14,975 nucleotides of DNA from Acidobacteriota bacterium. GTDB lineage: Bacteria > Acidobacteriota > Terriglobia > UBA7540. Shown here in pieces: positions 1 to 7,012 of this stretch (its first letter is position 1; the number at the start of each line of letters is the position of its first letter). The translations under genes were made by a program, and so were the position numbers. The DNA is taken from contig JAJYHU010000081.1 of NCBI GenBank assembly GCA_021784615.1, forward strand, positions 1-14,975, in the 5' to 3' direction. The notes beneath the pieces were generated by a model. That model did no database searches. It was not told the DNA's origin and was given only the letters and a program-made list of their open reading frames with translations.

Positions 1-625
1 GCTCTTCAATTAACTCATAGCCCTTTGTCTGGTATTGGCCCCCGAAAGAATTCGGGTATGACCGCCGCTGGATGGCATTCTCCGCAAACGAGGTGGCCAC
101 AAACCCCGCACCGGTCAGGGTCTTGATCTGGCGAATCTCAGAGCCAAGCGTCGAAAGGAAAAGCTGCTCAATGCGGCAGAAATCCATAGCCGCTTCCGCC
201 AAGGTCACGCCTCGAACCCTTCGCAATTCGGCATCAACCTTGAGCATCAAATCCAGACAACTTGAAACCGGCACCAGAAAGGGGTCGATGCGGCAAGCGC
301 CCTCCCATTGATCGATGGTTTTCTCTTCCGGGGCCAGGACAACATCCTGCTTTTTGACCAGCGCGCTCGCTCGCGCGATCTCCACCGCCTTGGCTGCGGC
401 GCGGTCAATACTGCCATTTGATAAGTCGTCGGTCGCTGCAAATCCCCACGCGCCGTCCGCGACAACTCGCACGCCAAGTCCAAACGACTGCGATTCCCGG
501 ATCTGGGAAGTCTCGCCGTTCTTGGTTGCCAGATAGCGTTGGCGGATGTCCATCACCCGCACGTCGGCGTAGGTCGAACCCTGAGCCGTTGCCGTATCGA
601 TTGCGCGTTGGCCGAACTTTTTCAT
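1..625 (-). CDS. tldD: TldD/PmbA-family metalloprotease, N-terminal part (cut by window edge)
   Basis: This is an open frame of 208 codons that starts at ATG 625 and runs off the left edge without a stop. The translation begins MKKFGQRAIDTATAQGSTYA, followed by YADVRV, a tract around residues 35-45 reading KNGETSQIRES, then FGLGVRVVADGAWGFA. This is the typical N-terminal alpha/beta domain of the TldD/PmbA (peptidase U62) family: self-exposed residues, a 'gvRv..dGaWGFA' core, then helices with A..A..A..A. TldD and its partner TldE/PmbA form a zinc protease that degrades unfolded peptides and matures some modified peptides. The HExxxH zinc motif lies later in the protein and is outside the window, so TldD cannot be separated from the inactive partner TldE by catalytic residues. 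An in-frame TAG four codons upstream rules out a longer start, and AGGG at 633-636 sits 7 nt before the ATG. The gene follows ahcY after 213 nt and probably has its own promoter. The family call is firm; the symbol is less so. Confidence 0.82.
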   Translation of the reverse strand, partial: MKKFGQRAIDTATAQGSTYADVRVMDIRQRYLATKNGETSQIRESQSFGLGVRVVADGAWGFAATDDLSNGSIDRAAAKAVEIARASALVKKQDVVLAPEEKTIDQWEGACRIDPFLVPVSSCLDLMLKVDAELRRVRGVTLAEAAMDFCRIEQLFLSTLGSEIRQIKTLTGAGFVATSFAENAIQRRSYPNSFGGQYQTKGYELIEE

Positions 626-632
626 TACAAAA

Positions 633-674
633 CCCTATTTCTCAGGGGAATTCCCTGATGTTAATCCGGCCGGA
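633..674 (-). promoter_or_regulatory. Leader dyads overlapping the tldD-like ribosome binding site
   Basis: Two inverted repeats lie just upstream of the tldD-like start. The first is TCAGGG-5 nt-CCCTGA at 642-658, a perfect 6-bp stem. The second is the 10-nt palindrome TCCGGCCGGA at 665-674. On the minus strand the CCCT of the first stem (644-647) can instead pair with the AGGG ribosome binding site at 633-636 across a 7-nt loop. The two pairings exclude each other. They could be DNA operators or an RNA switch around the ribosome binding site; the sequence alone does not decide, and short GC-rich dyads also arise by chance. Confidence 0.35.
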
Positions 675-705
675 ATAAGGGAGTTTTTGCAAAGCCGAAT
701 TCTGC

Positions 706-734
706 ATGCTACGGATCATCACTTGTAAGGGCAA
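706..734 (-). promoter_or_regulatory. Candidate sigma-70 promoter of the tldD-like gene
   Basis: On the minus strand a -35 box TTGCCC (729-734) is followed after exactly 17 nt by a -10 box TAGCAT (706-711). Each agrees with the consensus at key positions (TTG, and TA..AT). Transcription would start near 699, giving a leader of about 73 nt that contains the two dyads described nearby. The rest of the 626-838 gap shows no gene and no convincing terminator for ahcY. This is prediction by eye only. Confidence 0.4.
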
Positions 735-838
735 CTCGCATCAGGCAAGAAGGCCACGGCCCGAGCGCGAAAACTCCATCATCGCCGATCCCGTCCTCGC
801 GCTTGCGCTCCCGCATGGACCTCGTGCAGCGGCGGCGG

Positions 839-2113
839 TTATGTCCCTTCCGACCAGGAGGCCAGATACTTGACCTGTTCCGGCGTCAGTACGTCGATGC
901 CGACGCCCATCGCTTCAAGCTTTAACTTGGCAACCATTTCGTCAATGTCCGTCGGAACCGGATAAACGTTGGGTTCGAGCTTCTTGCTGTTCTTAACAAT
1001 GTGTTCAGCCGAAAGAGCCTGATTGGCAAAACTCATGTCCATGACAACGGCAGGATGTCCTTCGGCCGCCGCCAGGTTGATCAGCCGTCCTTCGCCCAGC
1101 AGATAGAGCTTGCGACCGTCGCCCATGGTGTATTCGTCCACGAACTCGCGGACCCGGCGTTTCGACTGAGCAAGCTTTTCAAGCGCTGGAATGTCAATCT
1201 CCACGTTAAAGTGGCCTGAGTTCGCAACCACTGCTCCGCTCTTCATCGCTGCAAAGTGTTCGGCCCTCAGCACAGACTTGTTGCCGGTCAGGGTGACAAA
1301 CACCTCGCCGATTTTTGCGGCTTCCTCCATCGGCATGACGCGCAACCCATCCATGGTGGCTTCAAGCGCCCGCGTCGGGTTCACTTCCGTCACGATAACG
1401 TCCGCGCCCAGACCGCGCGCCCGCATGGCGAACCCGCGCCCGCACCATCCATAGCCGACCACCACCACCCGCAAGCCCGCGAACAGCAGATTCGTCGCTC
1501 GGATAATACCGTCAATCGTCGATTGCCCGGTGCCATAGCGGTTGTCAAACAGGTGCTTGGTATCCGCGTCGTTAACCGCGATGATAGGATATTTCAGCAC
1601 GCCATTTTTCGCCATGCTCCGCAACCGGATGACGCCCGTAGTGGTCTCTTCGGTTCCTCCCAGAATTTCGGGAACCAGGTGCTGGCCTTTCGTAAGGATT
1701 GTGCTCACCAAGTCGGCGCCGTCATCCATGGTGATCTGCGGTTTATGTTCCAGCGCAGAGAGAATATGCGAGTAATAGGTCTCGTTGTTTTCGCCCTTGA
1801 TGGAGAAACAGGGGATATGATAATCCTTCACCAGCGAGGCCGCCACATCGTCCTGGGTGCTCAACGGATTTGAAGCGCAGAGCACCACATCGGCGCCCCC
1901 GTCACGAAGCGTGATCATCAGGTTGGCCGTCTCTGTAGTCACATGCAGGCACGCTGCGACTCTTATCCCCGCAAGCGGCTTCTCTTCCACAAACCGCTTT
2001 CGGATCAGTTCCAGAACCGGCATCCACTGCCCCGCCCACTCAATGCGATTCTTCCCCTTCTCAGCCAGTCCTAAATCCTTAACATCATACGAGCTCTTTT
2101 TGGTTGCGGGCAT
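839..2113 (-). CDS. ahcY: S-adenosyl-L-homocysteine hydrolase (adenosylhomocysteinase)
   Basis: AhcY reversibly splits S-adenosylhomocysteine into adenosine and homocysteine in the cytoplasm, removing the product inhibitor of methyltransferases. The 424-aa protein carries the family catalytic residues: DDGADL (Asp130/131), TEETTTG (Glu155/156), Lys186 in VNDADTKHLFDN, and Asp190-Asn191. The NAD-binding Rossmann motif reads GYGWCGRG at 220-227. It ends at ...YLASWSEGT and lacks both the roughly 40-residue insert and the C-terminal KPDHYRY tail of the long bacterial/eukaryotic form, so it belongs to the short archaeal/Thermotoga-like type. The open frame extends 17 codons further up to 2164, but that would overlap metK by 52 nt. 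I chose ATG 2113 because it overlaps the metK stop as TAATG and has GGAAGGAG about 11 nt upstream. It is the second gene of a metK-ahcY operon and is probably translationally coupled. Confidence 0.95.
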   Translation of the reverse strand: MPATKKSSYDVKDLGLAEKGKNRIEWAGQWMPVLELIRKRFVEEKPLAGIRVAACLHVTTETANLMITLRDGGADVVLCASNPLSTQDDVAASLVKDYHIPCFSIKGENNETYYSHILSALEHKPQITMDDGADLVSTILTKGQHLVPEILGGTEETTTGVIRLRSMAKNGVLKYPIIAVNDADTKHLFDNRYGTGQSTIDGIIRATNLLFAGLRVVVVGYGWCGRGFAMRARGLGADVIVTEVNPTRALEATMDGLRVMPMEEAAKIGEVFVTLTGNKSVLRAEHFAAMKSGAVVANSGHFNVEIDIPALEKLAQSKRRVREFVDEYTMGDGRKLYLLGEGRLINLAAAEGHPAVVMDMSFANQALSAEHIVKNSKKLEPNVYPVPTDIDEMVAKLKLEAMGVGIDVLTPEQVKYLASWSEGT

Positions 2114-3267
2114 TACAGACCACTCTCCTTCCTTAAAATGGCAGCCTTGTCGGTCCGCTCCCATGTAAACCCCGGTTCGAGTCTTCCGAAATGGCCATAC
2201 GCTGCTGTTTTCTGGTAAATGGGACGAAGCAGATCAAGGGACTCAATAATCTGCCGCAGCGGCAAAAGAAAGTGCTTGCGGATAAGTTCGACCAACTGCC
2301 CATTCTTCATCTTTCCCGTTCCGAACGTGTCAATCATCACGGAAACCGGCTCCGCCACGCCGATCGCATACGCCAGTTGAACTTCCGCGTGAGTCGCCAA
2401 ACCCGATGCAACAACATTCTTGGCAATGTAGCGCGCCATATAGGTGGCGGACCGGTCAACTTTCGTCGGGTCCTTGCCTGAAAAAGCCCCACCACCGTGG
2501 CGCGCCCAGCCTCCGTAGGTGTCCACAATGATCTTTCGTCCGGTCAGTCCCGAATCACCCACCGGCCCTCCGGTTACAAACCTTCCCGTGGGATTGATGT
2601 GGTACTTGGTTTTTTCATCCATCATCTCCGCCGGGATCACGGGCTTAATGACACATTCGATAATTCCCTCGTGAAGTTTTTCGTTCGAGACGCTTCCGGA
2701 GTGCTGCGAAGAAACCACAACGGCGTCCACCCGAAGGGGCTTCAGCCCTTCATACTCGACGGTAACCTGCGACTTGCCGTCGGGGCGGAGGAATTCCAGC
2801 GTATTGTTTTTGCGAACTTCAGTGAGGCGCTGGCAAAGCCGCTGAGCCAGAGTAATCGGCAGGGGCATCAACTCTTTTGTGTCGTTGCAGGCATAACCGA
2901 ACATCAGCCCCTGGTCTCCGGCTCCCCCCGTTGAAACTCCCATGTCAATATCCGGGCTTTGCCGAGTCAGGTTGACGTGAATCTTGCAGCCCTCGGCGGT
3001 AAAGCCGCCGTCGGGGTCGGTGTAGCCAATCGAGTTGATCACCTTCCGCACGATGTTGTCGATGTCAGGCTTGGCAGTGGTGGTGATTTCTCCGATGACG
3101 TAGACGTCCTGATCCTTGGCCATCGATTCGCACGCAACGCGCCCCTTCGGATCTTCAGCAAGCACCGCGTCGAGCACGGCATCGGAGATTTGGTCACAAA
3201 CTTTGTCGGGATGGCCTTCCGTCACCGACTCGGACGTAAACAGGTAGTGATGATCAATCCCAGCCAC
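2113..3267 (-). CDS. metK: S-adenosylmethionine synthetase (methionine adenosyltransferase)
   Basis: MetK makes S-adenosylmethionine from methionine and ATP in the cytoplasm. Diagnostic motifs are all present (numbering from the 384-aa form): YLFTSESVTEGHPDK with the catalytic His at about 19, the ATP-binding GGAGDQG at about 114-120, the Gly-rich GGGAFSGKDPTKVDRS at about 258-273 that contributes Lys and Asp to the active site, and YGHFGR near the C-terminus. Length is normal. The frame is open from a GTG at 3285 (adding VKKEIR), but that codon has no ribosome binding site. The GTG at 3267 has AAGGAG with an ideal 6-nt spacer and leads directly into VAGIDHHYLFTSESVTEG, so I prefer it; no ATG start is available. 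The stop codon shares a base with the ahcY start. The two enzymes are consecutive steps of the methyl cycle. No SAM riboswitch was recognised upstream. Confidence 0.96.
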   Translation of the reverse strand: MAGIDHHYLFTSESVTEGHPDKVCDQISDAVLDAVLAEDPKGRVACESMAKDQDVYVIGEITTTAKPDIDNIVRKVINSIGYTDPDGGFTAEGCKIHVNLTRQSPDIDMGVSTGGAGDQGLMFGYACNDTKELMPLPITLAQRLCQRLTEVRKNNTLEFLRPDGKSQVTVEYEGLKPLRVDAVVVSSQHSGSVSNEKLHEGIIECVIKPVIPAEMMDEKTKYHINPTGRFVTGGPVGDSGLTGRKIIVDTYGGWARHGGGAFSGKDPTKVDRSATYMARYIAKNVVASGLATHAEVQLAYAIGVAEPVSVMIDTFGTGKMKNGQLVELIRKHFLLPLRQIIESLDLLRPIYQKTAAYGHFGRLEPGFTWERTDKAAILRKESGL

Positions 3268-3280
3268 GCGAATCTCCTTC
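3268..3280 (-). promoter_or_regulatory. Ribosome binding site that decides the metK start
   Basis: On the minus strand AAGGAG (3274-3279) is followed by the 6-nt spacer ATTCGC and then GTG at 3267. The same AAGGAG would be codons 2-4 of the reading frame if the upstream GTG at 3285 were used. An internal, perfectly placed Shine-Dalgarno sequence together with none before 3285 argues for 3267. Confidence 0.65.
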
Positions 3281-3318
3281 TTCACTGCGCAGAATTGCGT
3301 CCCCAGTACAAACTTTGA

Positions 3319-3348
3319 AGGCTAGCATACGCCCTCGGAAAGCGTCAA
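3319..3348 (-). promoter_or_regulatory. Candidate promoter of metK-ahcY
   Basis: On the minus strand TTGACG (3343-3348) is followed after 18 nt by TAGCCT (3319-3324), which is preceded by an extended -10 TGC. The -35 box matches consensus in 5 of 6 positions; the -10 box keeps only the conserved T, A and final T. Initiation near 3312 gives a leader of about 45 nt before GTG 3267, too short for a SAM riboswitch. The call rests on visual matching. Confidence 0.4.
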
Positions 3349-3362
3349 CCATTTCACGGCAA

Positions 3363-3397
3363 TTGAGACTTCCTCAACAGTGAACGGAGCCCATTCA
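3363..3397. repeat. Two adjacent small dyads upstream of the metK promoter
   Basis: TTGAG-5 nt-CTCAA (3363-3377) is a perfect inverted repeat. Three bases on, the 17-nt segment 3381-3397 (TGAACGGAGCCCATTCA) is an imperfect palindrome with six paired positions. Both lie 15-50 nt upstream of the proposed metK -35 box, a usual place for regulator sites. The rest of the 3398-3460 stretch shows nothing recognisable. Confidence 0.3.
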
Positions 3398-3453
3398 AGG
3401 GTCAGCAGTTTCTTATGCATGCCCAGCGGCAAAGCGCTCCGAATTCAAAAAAC

Positions 3454-3483
3454 ACGATCCCTGCCCGGCCTGCCAGGCGCCTT
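3454..3483 (-). terminator. Weak candidate terminator after prfB
   Basis: About 25 nt past the prfB stop, the minus strand has a GC-rich element starting GCGCCTGGCAGG that can fold either as CCTG...CAGG with an interrupted stem or as GCCT-GGC-AGGC. It is followed after several bases by a run of six T. The stem is short and imperfect and the T-run is not directly adjacent, so this may be a weak terminator or none. Confidence 0.3.
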
Positions 3484-3506
3484 CCTAACCCTGGACATCA
3501 CATTGC

Positions 3507-4614
3507 CTACCCCGCTTTGCTCAAAGTGCGCCGGGACGCCAGGTAGGACTGGATAAAAGGATCAATGTCGCCGTCGAGTACACGCTCAGCGTCTCCGATT
3601 TCAAATTTGGTGCGATGGTCCTTCACCATCCGGTAGGGATGCAACACATAGGACCGGATCTGGTTGCCGAAAGCGATTTCGCCCTTGGAGTCCTCAACCT
3701 TCTGCGCCGCCTCGCGGCGTTTTTGCAGTTCCAGTTCGTAGAGCCGCGAGCGCAGGAACTTCATGGCCCGCTCGCGGTTGCGATGCTGCGACCGCTCGTT
3801 CTGGCACTGCGCGACCGTCCCGGTCGGAATGTGAGTGATGCGGACGGCCGAATCCGTGGTATTAACGTGCTGGCCGCCGGCCCCGGTTGAACGGTAGGTA
3901 TCAATCTTCAGGTCTTCAGGCTTGATTTCGACGTTAATGGTGTCGTCGATTTCCGGACTGACGTACACCGAAGCGAAGGAGGTATGCCGCCGCGCCGCCT
4001 GATCGAAGGGGGAAATGCGCACCAGCCGGTGCACGCCGCTTTCCGCGCTCAGCAGCCCGTAAGCGTATTCACCCGCCACCGTAAAGGTGGCCGACTTCAG
4101 CCCCGCTTCTTCTCCGGCCTGATAATCGTTCAACGTGAATTTGAATCCGCGCCGCTCCGCCCACCGCCGGTACATGCGCATCAGCATTTCCGCCCAATCC
4201 TGCGACTCCGTTCCTCCGGCGCCCGGATGGATCGTCACGATGGCGTTTAGCCGGTCGCTTTCACCGGGCAGCAAGGTGCTTGTTTCCAAGTGGTCGATTT
4301 CGCGGCACAGCGTGTCGATCTCAGCGCGAATCTCGTCCGCGACATTTTCACCTTCGCCGGCCAGTTCAAAGTACGCTTCAAGGTCCGCCATTTTGGAAGC
4401 GAGCTTTTCATCCGTCTGGAGGGCGTTTTCCAGCCGTTTGCGGTCGGTCAGTATTTTCTGAGATTCTTGCTGGTCTTCCCAAAATTCCGGGCGGGCGATC
4501 TGTTTTTCGATCGCGTCAAGCTCCAAGCGCTGTTTTGGAGCGTCAAAGAAAACTCCGAAGTTCTTGGATGCGGCCCTTCAACTGGTCAAATTCCCTTGTT
4601 AGTTCTTCGATCAC
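3507..4614 (-). CDS. prfB: Peptide chain release factor 2, with +1 programmed frameshift
   Basis: RF2 reads UAA and UGA stop codons and releases the nascent peptide. The coding sequence is the join 4614-4546 plus 4544-3507. It begins at GTG 4614 (MIEELTREFDQLKGR), preceded by AAGGAG with a 5-nt spacer. Codon 24 is an in-frame TGA in the context CTTTGAC. Skipping T4545 moves into the frame that continues DAPKQRLELDAIEKQ to the stop at 3507, giving 368 aa, the normal RF2 length. The SPF tripeptide that recognises stop codons is at about 201-203, and the catalytic GGQ loop (STGAGGQHVN) at about 246-248, close to the E. coli RF2 positions. The frameshift autoregulates RF2: low RF2 lets ribosomes pause at UGA and shift. 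The gene lies 31 nt after lnt and probably shares its transcript. A simple gene caller would report only the second frame, from TTG 4526. Confidence 0.96.
4542..4557 (-). promoter_or_regulatory. RF2 programmed +1 frameshift site
   Basis: The minus-strand reading is CGG AGT TTT CTT TGA C. The slippery CTT codon (4546-4548) is followed by the UGA stop (4543-4545) and a C, the poor-termination context conserved in prfB. The internal Shine-Dalgarno-like GGAG lies 4 nt upstream of CTT, a placement close to that of the E. coli element. Frame arithmetic agrees: 23 codons from GTG 4614 to the TGA, and +1 from there enters the long RF2 frame. Confidence 0.93.
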
Positions 4615-4645
4615 GATTTCTCCTTCTATTTGCGCCACCTTGGTT

Positions 4646-6220
4646 TCATCGGGAGCGCTCCCGGTCGCCAACCAGTCCGAATCCCGCCGCCAGGATCAAT
4701 CCCAGCGCGACTCCCACCGAACTCCAGGCAAAAACGTCGCCATGCACGGTATAAAATGTCTTGCCGGCCAGATAACGGAATCTTCCCGTCAAAATCCCGG
4801 CCTGATGACGTGGAATTTCTTCCTGCACTCTCCCGTAAGGATCAACAATCGCGGTAATCCCGTCGTTCGTCGACCGCAGCAGGAATCGCCGATTTTCAAT
4901 CGCCCGAAAGCGCGCCATCTCAAAGTGCTGATAAGGCGCCGACGAATCGCCAAACCAGCCATCGTCAGAGATGTTGACTAAAACGCCCGCCCCGGCGGCG
5001 ACTATCTTCCGCACCAGTTGCGGAAAGATCGCCTCATAACAGATAAAAACCCCAATTCGTCCTTCGCGAGTGCCGGCAACCCGAATGAGATCTCCGGGAA
5101 CAAAATCGCCCACTTGTGAGGTGATTTTCCCCACCTTCCCGGGAAATGCCCACCACGGGACATATTCGCCAAAGGGCACTAAGTGAATTTTATCATATTG
5201 AAGCAGTTCCCGGCCGTCGGGCGCAAGGATTACGGCGGAGTTCTTTGGCCGGGAGTTCCCTTCCCCCTCAAACGTTATCGTCCCGGCCACAACGTAAGCG
5301 TGAGCTTCTTTCGCCATCACTTCCATCGCCCCTCGGAATACGGGATCACGGTTGAAATAAAAGGGCGCCGGATCTTCCGGCCAGACAATCAAGGGTGGAT
5401 TTTTTGCCAGCGCCTCCGGCGCCTGCGCGGCATTGACGCTCCTTTCCACCAGGGCGTCCATGGGCTCGGGATTAATCCACGGAACCCAATTCTGCGACCC
5501 TCCCAATGGAATGTTCGGCTGGGTCAGCAAAGCCACGTCCGGCCCGCTGACGGGCGGCGGGGGAAACAACAAGTGATTGCCGATAACAAGCAACGCCACG
5601 CACGCTCCGAGCGCCATCCAGCGAACTTGGGAACCCGGCCCGAGCAAAGCCCAGGCCAGCAAAGCGCTCATGGCCACAGCAACAAACGACAGTCCATACA
5701 CAGCAGTTACGGAGGCGATCTGCTCAAGGCCCGCGGGCCGAACGGCATAACCCAAAAGATTCCAGGGAAAGCCCGTAAAAAGGTAGGTCCTGGCCAATTC
5801 CAGCGCAACCCACAAAAAAGGGCTCAGCAGCAGCGCGGATCCCCGGGAGCGTCGCGCAACTTTGACTTCAATCAAGCCAAACGCGCCATAAAAGGTTGAA
5901 AATAGCGCAACAAAGAGCGCCAGCACGCCAACTCCGACCGGGAAGCTTAGCCCCCCATAATGCCGCATGACCCCGACAAACCAGTAGCAACTGCCCGCCA
6001 AAAACACCGCTCCCGAACCGTAGCCGAGCAGGAAGCCATAGGCCGGACGCTTTTCAGTGACGAGAACAACGATCAGGGGGACGCAAGCGACCCAGACCAA
6101 CCAACTCCAGTTGATCCATGGAAAGCAGGCGAACAAAAACGCGCCGCTCAGGCCGCTGGCTGCAAAGCGGACCGCGGGCTTACCGAGCCAATCTGGCAGG
6201 GATGGATTGATGGAAGTCAT
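4646..6220 (-). CDS. lnt: Apolipoprotein N-acyltransferase
   Basis: Lnt is the inner-membrane enzyme that adds the third acyl chain to the N-terminal cysteine of lipoproteins, the last step of their maturation before Lol export. The 524-aa protein has an N-terminal half of about six to seven membrane segments (roughly residues 17-220, including the FACFPWINWSWLVW and ELARTYLFTGFPWNLLGYA signatures). A nitrilase-like periplasmic domain (about 228-490) follows, and then a last membrane segment at about 498-517. The catalytic triad is visible: Glu282 in LIVWPED, Lys344 in YDKIHLVPFGEYVP and Cys394 in FICYEAIFP. Length matches the family (about 500-540 aa). The ATG at 6220 has only an AGGA directly abutting it, so initiation may be weak, but no closer in-frame start exists. 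It lies between the SPOR gene (about 100 nt before) and prfB (31 nt after). Confidence 0.94.
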   Translation of the reverse strand: MTSINPSLPDWLGKPAVRFAASGLSGAFLFACFPWINWSWLVWVACVPLIVVLVTEKRPAYGFLLGYGSGAVFLAGSCYWFVGVMRHYGGLSFPVGVGVLALFVALFSTFYGAFGLIEVKVARRSRGSALLLSPFLWVALELARTYLFTGFPWNLLGYAVRPAGLEQIASVTAVYGLSFVAVAMSALLAWALLGPGSQVRWMALGACVALLVIGNHLLFPPPPVSGPDVALLTQPNIPLGGSQNWVPWINPEPMDALVERSVNAAQAPEALAKNPPLIVWPEDPAPFYFNRDPVFRGAMEVMAKEAHAYVVAGTITFEGEGNSRPKNSAVILAPDGRELLQYDKIHLVPFGEYVPWWAFPGKVGKITSQVGDFVPGDLIRVAGTREGRIGVFICYEAIFPQLVRKIVAAGAGVLVNISDDGWFGDSSAPYQHFEMARFRAIENRRFLLRSTNDGITAIVDPYGRVQEEIPRHQAGILTGRFRYLAGKTFYTVHGDVFAWSSVGVALGLILAAGFGLVGDRERSR

Positions 6221-6319
6221 TCCTAAGATGGAGTTCGCCGCTCTCTAGCCCCAAAGATTATGTCGCAGATGTCCGTCTTTCCTGACGATACCCGTCGCAG
6301 GCCGAAGTAGAGGAGATCA

Positions 6320-6961
6320 TCAGTGGACGATAAAAGGTTTAAAGCCTTCCTCTTCAAGCTTGTGCAAAGCTCGTTCGGCCTGCGGGCACGAAGCGAACGG
6401 GCCCACCTGCACTCGATAGAGGCGCTCACCGGACCGCGAGCCTGTTGGCGGCACCATGAAAACACGATAACGTCGGGCTTCCAGGAGCCTGATCAGCGTA
6501 ACCGCATCCGCTCTGGTTCTCGAAGCGATCACCTGCACCGCAAAGTGTCCTTTCCTGACGCTTTCAAGGGGACGCTCCGTGCGGACCTTCGCCGGGGGGG
6601 AGATTTCCCGCCGGGCGGCGGCCCTCGGTTTTGAACTTGCCGCAGACTCTTGCTCCACGCTCGATGCCGGCTCGGAAGCCGGTTGTTCCAAAGGCTGCGG
6701 CCGAACCACCGGCGGCTCGGCGGGCGCCGGCGACACCGACTCCGTCGTCATGCCGGAAGACTCCGGCGGAGTGTTTACAACGGGAGGAATGTTGGTTGCA
6801 GGCGTTACGGTCTCGGTTTGGGCGGAAGCCTTTGCCGGGCCGTGGTTATAGCCCACAACGTAGCCCAAGGAGAAGAACACCGCGCACACCGCCACCGCGC
6901 CAAGAAAAATCAGAACGAGGTGCCAAGCTGAGAACCCTTTTTCCTCGCGGCGTCGTCGCAT
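6320..6961 (-). CDS. SPOR-domain single-pass membrane protein
   Basis: The protein has a short basic cytoplasmic N-terminus (MRRRREEKGF), one membrane segment (about residues 14-37 from this start), a Pro/Ser/Glu-rich linker of about 90 residues, and a C-terminal SPOR domain of roughly 75 residues. The SPOR domain begins GHFAVQVIASRTRADA and contains the family's second half, LYRVQVGPFASCPQAERAL. SPOR domains bind denuded septal glycan and bring proteins to the division site; FtsN has the same order of parts. This is an architectural likeness only, so I do not call it ftsN. The start is uncertain: GTG 6973 gives four more residues, but its AAGGGA lies only 2 nt away, so I prefer ATG 6961. The coding strand holds a run of seven C in the linker (plus 6594-6600). 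The gene lies between the slipin gene and lnt. Confidence 0.88.
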   Translation of the reverse strand: MRRRREEKGFSAWHLVLIFLGAVAVCAVFFSLGYVVGYNHGPAKASAQTETVTPATNIPPVVNTPPESSGMTTESVSPAPAEPPVVRPQPLEQPASEPASSVEQESAASSKPRAAARREISPPAKVRTERPLESVRKGHFAVQVIASRTRADAVTLIRLLEARRYRVFMVPPTGSRSGERLYRVQVGPFASCPQAERALHKLEEEGFKPFIVH

Positions 6962-7012
6962 TCCGTCTCTCACTTCCCTTCAAAACAGCCTAATCCCCAA
7001 CTTGCCTGCGGC

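Noticed and set aside
247..483. A 78-codon minus-strand frame at the left end
   Set aside because: It is a shifted frame inside the tldD-like gene, whose own frame gives clear family sequence.
626..838. Intrinsic terminator after ahcY
   Set aside because: GC-rich repeats such as GCGCAAGCGC have loops too short to fold well, and none is followed by a T-run.
1256..1873. Long plus-strand frames opposite ahcY, and similar ones opposite lnt (5183-5899), nfeD (8027-8887) and the TPR gene (9379-10143)
   Set aside because: All are antisense to well-supported genes and give Arg/His/Gln-rich sequence without motifs.
3268..3506. SAM or SAH riboswitch before metK-ahcY
   Set aside because: I could not recognise the conserved core of any SAM/SAH class, and the predicted leader is only about 45 nt. 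A covariance-model scan would settle it.
6223..6465. An 80-codon minus-strand frame overlapping the end of the SPOR gene
   Set aside because: It overlaps the SPOR domain codons in another frame, and its product (MFSWCRQQARGPVSA) has no family features.
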